DNA from: Selenomonadales bacterium UBA7018
GTDB lineage: Bacteria; Bacillota; Negativicutes; Selenomonadales; Selenomonadaceae
Length of the DNA stretch: 50,308 bases
Assembly: GCA_002448305.1 (NCBI GenBank)
Contig: DJWY01000029.1
Span: 33,624 to 83,931, forward strand
Reading direction: 5' to 3'
Shown here: positions 44,901 through 50,308 of the stretch, one piece after another
Layout: each line of letters starts with the position of its first letter
Position numbering within the stretch: the first letter of the stretch is position 1
The notes under the pieces: generated by a model
Databases searched by the model: none
What the model was told of the DNA's origin: nothing
Seen by the model: only the letters and a program-made list of their open reading frames with translations
Made by a program: the position numbers and the translations under genes

Positions 44901-47900
44901 TTTGCCCGCGTTGACTGTGACTTGAGAACTGCTCACAACAGTTATAAAGTCGCTACCTTCGCCGCCAACGATTGACGTATAAAAGCCGGTGTCATTTAGG
45001 ATATAATCTCTGCCCGCGTCGCCGTTAATTGTAACGTTGGTGCCGCGATTGGTAATGGTATCATCGCCCGCGCTCGCGTCGATTGATGAGTTATTGCCGC
45101 TGTTGGAAATGGAATCGTTGCCGCCCTGCGCGGAAATTGTGACGTACGAGCCGCTATTTATAATGGTATCCTTAAGCGACGTGCCCACAAGCAAAGTATC
45201 ATTATTAGCATTGTTGAGACTTACCGGAAATTCTCTTTCGTCGCGAATTATATTGACAGTTTTTAAAGACGCCGCGCCTTGTAAAGTGATTCTGCCTATG
45301 TATCGGAGTCTGTTTTTGACCATTTTATCGATAGTGACAATAATATCATTACCGAAATTTCTGAACCAAAAATCATCAGCAAAAACGCCTAGTGTATCCG
45401 TCGATTTAAAGCCGGTGATTAAGTCGTTGCCGTCGCCCTCCGTGTATTGAATCATCGCTTTTCCAGAATTACTCAAAAGGCTAATGGTGTCGTCGCCAAC
45501 GCCCGCGTTTATCGTCACGTCGTAAGAGTTGTTGTAAATAGAATCGTTGCCCGTGCCGCCTTCAATCGTGGTTTTAGTGTTACCGTATTGTCGGTACCTA
45601 ATGGTATCGTCGCCCTCGCCGCCGTTTATGTTGACGTATTCGCCCGCGCTATGAAGATAATCATTGCCCGCGCCGCCGTCGAGTACCGCAGAATTGGCAT
45701 TGTTACTAATGGTATCGTTGCCCGTGTGCCCTAATAGCGTGGAGTTGGCACCGGCGTTACCTAAGCTATCGTCAGCGTCCGTGCCATTGACTAATATATT
45801 TTTGTTTACATTTTCGACTTTAATACCCAAATTTCTTTTTGCTACGCCGATAATATTTACGAATGGCAAATTTTTTGCATCTATGAGCTTGATTTCCTCT
45901 TCGATAGCCTTATGAATGATAACATTGTTATCAATAACGAACCTATCATAAGTGTCAGTGCCGTCGCCCAGTTGCAATGTCGAAGTTTCATTGAAGCCAT
46001 AAATAACGTCGCTGCCTTCGCCTTTGTTGTGTTTGATTAAAGCTCCTTCACTTGACGGAATATAAATAGTATCAACACTTCCGCCGCCGACGATTACATT
46101 TCTGAACCCGCCGTTGACGCTTATTATATCCGCGCCGTATTGGGTGTTAATTGTAGTGTTGTTGCTGTTGGTAACGGAAATGGAATCTATATCATTGCCG
46201 CCGGTGATTACATTCCTGAATCCGCCGCTAGAAATTACTGTGTTGAGACCGTCGCCCGCGTCGATTGTGTTATTTTTGCCGTTGGTATCGGAAATATAAT
46301 CTGGGTCTTTATCGCTAACGATTGAGGCGAAATTGCTGTTGATATTGGAAATGGAATTTTTGCCGTTGCCCGCTACGATTGATACGAAATTGCCTTCGTT
46401 GTTGTAAATGGAATCGTCGCCTGCGCCCGCGTCCATTGATACGTTGTTGCCGTCGTTGCTGAAAATGGAATCATTATCCGCGCCGCCGTCGATTGTGACT
46501 CGTGAGCCGGAATTTTCTATGGTATCGTTGCCCGCGAACGTGCTGATTGTTATTCTGTTGGCACTATTTTTAACGGTATCATCTAAGCGGTCGCCGATTA
46601 GCGCGGCTCCGTTTAAAGTGTTGTTGGCATTTAAAGTTGTGAAGCCGTTGATATGGAGTCTGCCTAAGGTTGCCGCGCCTTTGAGTGTGATATTTCCTTC
46701 GCCGAAATTGACAATAACGTCGTCGCCTTCGGTTGATTTGGAATAAAATTCATTGCCGGAGCCGAGTTGCAAAGTTGAAGTCGCGTTGAAGCCGGTAATA
46801 ACGTCGTTGCCGTCGCCTTTGCTGTAGCGAACTATGGCTTTATTGCTACTCCAATCCAAATTGATAGTGTCGTTGCCCGCGCCGCCGGTAATTTCATTTT
46901 TGTAGGAACCTTCAATGCTGATAAGGTCGTCGCCTTCATCACCGAAAATTTTGTTTGAAGTGCCATTGCTAAAAATGGTGTCGTTGCCTTTTTGACCCCA
47001 AATCATGACCTTGTCACTGCTGTTTTTAATGGAATCGTTATCGGTGCCGCCAATTAATGATGTGCCGTCGGAATTGCTGTAATTCTCAATGGTATTTTTG
47101 CCGCTGATGCCATAAATTCTATTGTCCCTGCCGTGAGTGAAAACGGAATCGTTGCCCGCGCCCGCTCTGGAGTTAGACGAGAAAGAATTGTTGTAAATGG
47201 TATCGTTGCCGCCCTGCGCGTTAAGCGTCGCGTATGTGCCGGTATTGGAAATGTTATCGTCGCCTTCGCCACCGTCGATTGAGACATTTTTGGCGTTGTT
47301 GTTGAGGGAATCATTGCCCTTTAGAGCCTGAACCGTAACTTCTTCGCCGGTATTTATTATCGTGTCGTTGGCGTTGGTGCCTCCAAAGTATCTTTTGACG
47401 GCGGAATTATGGATATTGACTGGTGTTTCAACGATATTGACAGTTGATAAATTGCCCGCGCCAGCAAGCGTGATTTTGCCGCCGCCAACCGTGACAATTA
47501 AATCTCTGCCTCTTTTGGCTGTAGAGGCTATTCCGCCCGCAATGCTTAGCGTCGAATCAGATTTAAAGCCGTTGATAATGTCGTTGCCGTCGCCAGAGGT
47601 GTATTTGATTAGCGCGTTATTGCCGACATTTAAAATTGAATCGTCGCCTTTGCCGCCTTCAATCGTTAAATTTTGCGCTGAGTTATTCCGAATAGTATCG
47701 TTGCCCGCGCCGCCGACTATCGATACATTATAAGTCCCGTCGTTGAAAATGGTATCGTTGCCGGCTCCCGCGTCAATCGTGACAGTTGAGGCTACGTTAG
47801 AAATAGAATCGTTGCCTTCTCCGCCTAAAATTATAACGTTATTGCTGTCGGTATTTTTGTTTTGAATGAAATCATTGTCTGCGCCGGCATTGATTGTGAC

Positions 47901-50308
47901 ATTTTTGCTGGAAATATTGTCAATGGAATCATTGCCCGCGTCGCCGTTGATTAAATTCTTGTTCCCGCCTTCTACAGTTATTCTATCGTTTTCGGTGCCC
48001 GCGTGGATTGTGACGTTTTCGCCGGTGCTTTGAATGATATCGCTACCGCCTTGAGCAAATATCGTTACGTTTTTGCCTTGATTTATAATCTTGTCGTCAA
48101 AACTGCCGCCGACGATTGAAGTATTATCTGCTGTGTTGGTAACGTTTAAAATTTCGTCGCGCATGCCGCGAACATTGACTTTTGATAGATTCTCCGCGCC
48201 TACAAGCAAAATTTCGCTTTCGTCGTATGTGACAACCATATCATTTCCGCGCCTAACAAGCGAGGCAGAAGTTCCGTCGCCAATATCAAGCGTTGACGTA
48301 TCGTTGAAACCGTAAATGGTGTCGTTGCCGTCGCCTAGCGTGTATTGAACCAAATTATTTGCTTTATCATTCAAGTAAATTATATCGTTGCCCGCGCCGC
48401 CTTCTACCGTGACGTTTTCAGCGTTGCTTCTAATGGTATCGTTGCCTTCGCCGCCATTGACTTTGGAGCCGGAGCCACTGTTACTGATAGAATCGTTGCC
48501 TGCGCCGCCAGTGACTGTGGAGTTGGAGCCGGCGTTTTGAATGGTATCATTGCCTGCGCCGCCGTCGACCGTGACGTTTTGGGCGTCATTGGAAATAGAA
48601 TCGTTGCCGTCGCCGCCAGTGACTGTGGAGTTGGAGCCGGTGTTTTGAATGATATCATTGCCCGCGCCGCCGTCTAGACTGCCGTTTGAGCCGTTACTCC
48701 AAATCGAATCATTATCTGCGCCGCCGCCTATCTTAACGTTTTGCCCTTGATTGTTGACGCTATCTTTGCCGCCATTGGTTAATATCGTAACGTCTTTGCC
48801 GCTATTGGTAATTCTGTTGTTAGAATCACCGCCGACAAGCAAGATTTCGTTCTTTTTATTGTCGAAAGTGCTGGAAACGAAAGTTCCTTCATTGCCGCTG
48901 ATACGTGCGGAAGTTACTCCTTTTAGAGTAATTTTGCTACCGTCTTCGACATAAACAATTTCGTCGTTGCCATTAGCAGTCGTAACGTAACCAGTATCGG
49001 CAATGCTTAGCGTCGACATTATATCAAAGTTTTCGATATAATCGTTTCCGTCGCCAGCGTTGTAGATTATCAAACTATTTTCCCAAACAGTTGAAAGGGA
49101 AATGGAATCGTCGCCTGCGCCGCCTCTGATTGTGGCAAAACTTGAATTATTTTTAATTGAATCATTGCCGGAGCCAGCATTTATTGATACGGTGGAGGCT
49201 TTGTTTTCAATAGTATCGTCGCCGCCGAGAGCGTTTATCGTTGAATCGTTACGAGAAAGAAGACTGCCTGCGTTATAAATGAAATCGTTGCCTTCGCCGC
49301 CATTGACTTCGGAGCCGGAGCCACTGTTACTGATAGAATTGTTGCCTGCGCCGCCAGTGACTGTGGAGTTGGAGCCGGCGTTTTGAATGGTATCATTGCC
49401 CGCGCCGCCGTCTATTGAAACATTCCCACCGGTATTTGAAATGGTATCATTGCCCATACCGCCATTTAATGAAACATTCGAGCCGGCATTGCCAAGATAA
49501 TCGTTACCGTCTGCACCTTCGAGTAAGGCACCAAAGCTATGATTATGAATTCCGTCATTGCCTAAACCGCCATTGATTGAAAGGTTAGAGCCACCGGTAA
49601 TGCTTACAAAGTCATCATCTTCACCCGCGTCGATTGTACTTGAGCCGTCATAGATGAAAATTGAATCGTTGCCTTCGCCGCCCTTGATTGTGGAGTTGGA
49701 GCCGGTGTTTTGAATGATATCATTGCCCGCGCCGCCGTCTAGACTGCCGTTTAAGCCATTACTCCAAATCGAATCATTATCTGCGCCGCCGCCTATCTTA
49801 GCGTTTTGCCCTTGATTGGTAACGCTATCTTTGCCGCCATTGGTTAATATCGTGACATCTTTGCCGCTATTGGTAATTCTGTTGTTAGAATCACTGCCGA
49901 CAAGCAAGATGCCGTTCTTTTTATTGTCAAAAGTGCTGGAAACGAAATTTCCTTCATTGCCCCTGATACGTGCGGAAGTTACCCCTTTCAGAATAATTTT
50001 GCTACCGTCTTCGACATAAACAATTTCGTCGTTGCCATTAGCAGTCGTAACGTAACCAGTATCGGCAATGCTTAGCGTCGATATTCTACCAAAGTTTTTG
50101 ATATAATCGTTGCCGTCGCCAGCGTTGTAGATTATCAAACTATTATTTTCCCGAAGAGTTGTTGAAAGGGAAATGAAATCATTGCCTGCGCCGCCTCTGA
50201 TTGTGGCATAAATTGAATTATTTTTAATTGTATCATTGCCGGAGCCGCCGTTAATTATCGCGTTGAAGCCGCTACTATTAATGGTATCGTTGCCGCCCAT
50301 TGCATTTA
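38994..50308 (-). CDS. Giant modular RTX-like repeat protein, C-terminal part (5' end outside window)
   Basis: At least 3,770 codons are open with no internal stop. From the window edge to about 44.7 kb the protein is a solenoid of 18-residue units (GGAGNDTIxNxGSNxTV type, two glycine/aspartate turns each), arranged in modules of roughly 200-350 residues that end in a cap like GDGNDxIxGF, STLxI, GNDxIV and ITLxGAxxL. About 44.7-40.8 kb is a non-RTX region of repeated beta-like domains (TINGRTFETSADLTF). The last 600 residues return to RTX-type repeats and end in SNWIAY. The GG-x-GND turns imply calcium binding, and type I secretion and surface display are likely, but no ABC/HlyD/TolC genes are present. 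Function may be adhesion or an extracellular lattice. Confidence 0.85.
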   Translation of the reverse strand, partial: NAMGGNDTINSSGFNAIINGGSGNDTIKNNSIYATIRGGAGNDFISLSTTLRENNSLIIYNAGDGNDYIKNFGRISTLSIADTGYVTTANGNDEIVYVEDGSKIILKGVTSARIRGNEGNFVSSTFDNKKNGILLVGSDSNNRITNSGKDVTILTNGGKDSVTNQGQNAKIGGGADNDSIWSNGLNGSLDGGAGNDIIQNTGSNSTIKGGEGNDSIFIYDGSSTIDAGEDDDFVSITGGSNLSINGGLGNDGIHNHSFGALLEGADGNDYLGNAGSNVSLNGGMGNDTISNTGGNVSIDGGAGNDTIQNAGSNSTVTGGAGNNSISNSGSGSEVNGGEGNDFIYNAGSLLSRNDSTINALGGDDTIENKASTVSINAGSGNDSIKNNSSFATIRGGAGDDSISLSTVWENSLIIYNAGDGNDYIENFDIMSTLSIADTGYVTTANGNDEIVYVEDGSKITLKGVTSARISGNEGTFVSSTFDNKKNEILLVGGDSNNRITNSGKDVTILTNGGKDSVNNQGQNVKIGGGADNDSIWSNGSNGSLDGGAGNDIIQNTGSNSTVTGGDGNDSISNDAQNVTVDGGAGNDTIQNAGSNSTVTGGAGNDSISNSGSGSKVNGGEGNDTIRSNAENVTVEGGAGNDIIYLNDKANNLVQYTLGDGNDTIYGFNDTSTLDIGDGTSASLVRRGNDMVVTYDESEILLVGAENLSKVNVRGMRDEILNVTNTADNTSIVGGSFDDKIINQGKNVTIFAQGGSDIIQSTGENVTIHAGTENDRITVEGGNKNLINGDAGNDSIDNISSKNVTINAGADNDFIQNKNTDSNNVIILGGEGNDSISNVASTVTIDAGAGNDTIFNDGTYNVSIVGGAGNDTIRNNSAQNLTIEGGKGDDSILNVGNNALIKYTSGDGNDIINGFKSDSTLSIAGGIASTAKRGRDLIVTVGGGKITLAGAGNLSTVNIVETPVNIHNSAVKRYFGGTNANDTIINTGEEVTVQALKGNDSLNNNAKNVSIDGGEGDDNISNTGTYATLNAQGGNDTIYNNSFSSNSRAGAGNDSVFTHGRDNRIYGISGKNTIENYSNSDGTSLIGGTDNDSIKNSSDKVMIWGQKGNDTIFSNGTSNKIFGDEGDDLISIEGSYKNEITGGAGNDTINLDWSSNKAIVRYSKGDGNDVITGFNATSTLQLGSGNEFYSKSTEGDDVIVNFGEGNITLKGAATLGRLHINGFTTLNANNTLNGAALIGDRLDDTVKNSANRITISTFAGNDTIENSGSRVTIDGGADNDSIFSNDGNNVSMDAGAGDDSIYNNEGNFVSIVAGNGKNSISNINSNFASIVSDKDPDYISDTNGKNNTIDAGDGLNTVISSGGFRNVITGGNDIDSISVTNSNNTTINTQYGADIISVNGGFRNVIVGGGSVDTIYIPSSEGALIKHNKGEGSDVIYGFNETSTLQLGDGTDTYDRFVIDNNVIIHKAIEEEIKLIDAKNLPFVNIIGVAKRNLGIKVENVNKNILVNGTDADDSLGNAGANSTLLGHTGNDTISNNANSAVLDGGAGNDYLHSAGEYVNINGGEGDDTIRYRQYGNTKTTIEGGTGNDSIYNNSYDVTINAGVGDDTISLLSNSGKAMIQYTEGDGNDLITGFKSTDTLGVFADDFWFRNFGNDIIVTIDKMVKNRLRYIGRITLQGAASLKTVNIIRDEREFPVSLNNANNDTLLVGTSLKDTIINSGSYVTISAQGGNDSISNSGNNSSIDASAGDDTITNRGTNVTINGDAGRDYILNDTGFYTSIVGGEGSDFITVVSSSQVTVNAGKADDQISIRGNDEIFIEYNAGDGNDKIYGFDDMATLNVVQTEFTSATTGNDIVITVGKDKITLDGAATLSNPHIINGTQATFTVKNGAVTCASDLPENIIKDAYQFNKDSSTLSLSSALQNYTVNVKAEDAGKVKWHYGTANLVSGSTLEYKLDDGKNTAKLTSKNYGDEITFDEDTTFNFGRIEAEALKNSTVTTKGAKRISFENNSSANVMVPRGYQVDVSASNIMINDFPINAHNGSGTVTVERRGMTFEGYGVQFVDLEVAKEGYFGKLAPMTINYNSNDETYTIYNGSSVKTLSNDFTKLTFDFKDDAKNSTSNDDKYSYYKINDVAIALAKTDDELETIEVNGSTFKVQDKEIDVENIGRITIDEQITFNGTQIDFDGVKTTYTQNKPVIYSLDGKEITISDAASITTGDEVKTFKCEAGTYTINGRTFETSADLTFTADTNEIKIPLRDANAEVYFDGVKVSGVSNGGEIVFDLASNKINIPDGANLNITSPEAAKLNLAAGNYTIDGKKISSDTALEITADKDNIKVPLSAKPVTINGAAITGTGEATIDNTNDLFCSVLLPNGALVKNLSGSIYQLTGKDSIAYFGDTNKKVQLTEDGTTYIEYYKENTISVGINRFMFETVEIKGSDTWTIETAGTSGIDKIAGVKNGATISTSTEYVDAGDLRFEVETSGAGTFNIAGQTITSTAKNTYVVYGNSNGEIKVAAQGEEYADDDSEAAGKTYNFNTAGDYTVNGITFNATANSKAQTITRGVEFDLSSGTFQYDGLTLSGGGAAQINRYNAKLVSLTDGAKVSGDDETKYQNRQFEIVGAVELIGKKFETNEQIRCGLINVKDTIDNEPITLRGFVVDDKYVQIQDDCYESVKVVDKKISSIEGVKTSAEITGNGLPNASIVTKQSGEFKIHDNTYKISDDSDGVTFVMDSRGNISEINGLTGSVEGNFENAIKVNGKAIRLTGASSIKVASDGEKITGISNVAGDSVTTGGKTYRKNVRVYELGGVEKLTTSADGTIIFSGNKFEMSAGKTFTLDNSGNVSGIEQAQVDSNNTSADVAETEASTSPLVEENFATITLSTTDNLDEVIGDFSEGLTVNGVFVKVTDSTNFVVKNDDQNVYIETTAPDTFTINNKTFETYTDKTIFKLDASGNVSEIVTDKFYLYPEENAYLIEGDFSDEVIFNGKKFRVTGTNDTTILVGEGTLIGVELARNSVEVVESGGADEIVITRGGNITIGSRTFTTSDDFEGIMKLNSNGEVEKIENFIGTLSGNLSGLDIEGNTINSGDSFSVIGDGEKITALENLKNGTLTGNLDAITLNGEKISLDDLDEATLTITDGELKTPEEPSDEPSVNPSDTEEEFLDKLVKEISDVVTVNADNRNVTLKGGEAAIVEDTSAKVNVTASKGRDTIYTAGSNVNIDLKAGGATEIFAAQGRMTVTGYNSATGSGFHTDYADIFTAIDKGDIVFNNGKLTIGSAVIIDDDGNNTVNFFNTNGELQKVGGAFEDESLNLSKEKANLILTANKYSTLTAGAGSDSIFAFEGSFVDGGAGNNYIEIEERSANADGVAIAMRNGKSKVANFKAGFDDTSDRVFFGVNDVIDFKFDGSDLKVYNGNEMRGVLSNVASGADFVNILTADNNSAPKVAVAQKGAVITVENELADLYVGEKSGVDFTNYAENLFVNLGSENLSVGGGEVLFSGINQVTVGSGQNTLISSSANETLTSNGTTEYIFDKGNGRDVIQNFNFDGDKINVGTNAVTNVRIDKAGGVRMQISGDGWLTLENAQGKNFKINNFVAVADENLTYNAEANYFAATAQNATLTVGESAEIWLDGSHGKTFSGDIRNLDASTAQGKTSLAGNDLDNRIFAGQGDASLWGGSGGDDLLVGGAGKNTFYYLQGNGSDTIASAHDGDIVYLSTVTLEQISGTSITADAVSINFTDGGSLQVNSNANVTYQLADGSKFSANHAQSNWIAY
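48616..50308. repeat. 1,065-bp (355-codon) tandem duplication in the giant RTX-like gene
   Basis: About 48616-49243 matches about 49681-50308 at a constant offset of 1,065 bp with high similarity, including the non-repeat capping part (IADTGYVTTANGNDEIVY, then EDGSKI). The second copy probably extends beyond the window. Unlike the ancient 54-bp units this duplication looks recent. Confidence 0.85.

Noticed and set aside
48404..48658. Regularly spaced short repeats that could suggest a CRISPR array or iterons.
   Set aside because: They are codon-phased 54-bp RTX-type units within one open frame, without constant repeats or unique spacers.

Overview
The window looks like a chromosome segment of a low-to-mid GC, diderm, probably motile Firmicute, most likely one of the Negativicutes (Selenomonas-like). 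This is inferred, not proven. The pointers are: FlhF (flagella), an RND efflux pump with a lipoprotein adaptor (needs an outer membrane), RpoN, strong Firmicutes-type AGGAGG ribosome binding sites, frequent TTG/GTG starts, and giant RTX-type surface proteins. No tRNA, rRNA or CRISPR array was seen.

Layout. 1-5.9 kb: the 5' part of flhF (minus) divergent from mnmG and rsmG, then an exported Pro/Glu-repeat protein and a CNNM/CBS membrane protein. 5.9-12.1 kb: a small ferredoxin-like ORF, an MNT/HEPN pair whose HEPN partner has lost its N-terminus, a FabH-type ketoacyl synthase, and a 1447-residue protein joining a GT2 glycosyltransferase, an RgpF-like domain and a HAD-like domain; the last two overlap and look like one surface-glycan unit. 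12.1-16.8 kb (minus): an acyl-CoA/AMP ligase, a Cof-type HAD phosphatase, a Tat-exported GH13 glucosidase and a DUF1850 protein. 17.0-18.8 kb (plus): a ZnuB-type metal permease and an EamA transporter. The DUF1850/znuB interval carries two copies of a perfect or near-perfect palindrome, one in front of each of two extended -10 promoters.

18.8-25.4 kb: an RTX-like surface protein gene read leftward. Its 5' end has an 8-C homopolymer that puts the start codon out of frame with the body, so it looks like a phase-variable locus caught OFF (or a homopolymer miscall). An intact IS4-type element with 18-bp inverted repeats and a 9-bp target duplication sits in its leader. 25.4-28.4 kb: rpoN and the PBP2 gene mrdA (minus). 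28.5-31.8 kb (plus): an Orn/Lys/Arg decarboxylase and two Dpp/Opp-type permeases without ATPase or binding protein. 31.8-32.2 kb: the decayed 3' end of an IS200/IS605-type tnpB with its right end kept, a possible orphan omega-RNA. 32.4-36.8 kb: RND pump and adaptor (minus) behind a long structured leader. 37.2-38.9 kb: a SYLF protein, a double-glycine-leader protein and an exported protein of unknown function. 39.0 kb to the window end: the C-terminal 3.77 thousand residues of a giant modular RTX-like protein with a recent 1,065-bp internal duplication.

The strongest leads are the poly-C switch in the first RTX-like gene, the KAS III plus GT/RgpF/HAD glycan unit, the paired palindromes at the DUF1850/znuB promoters, the orphan IS605 right end, and the giant RTX gene with its neighbouring double-glycine-leader protein.
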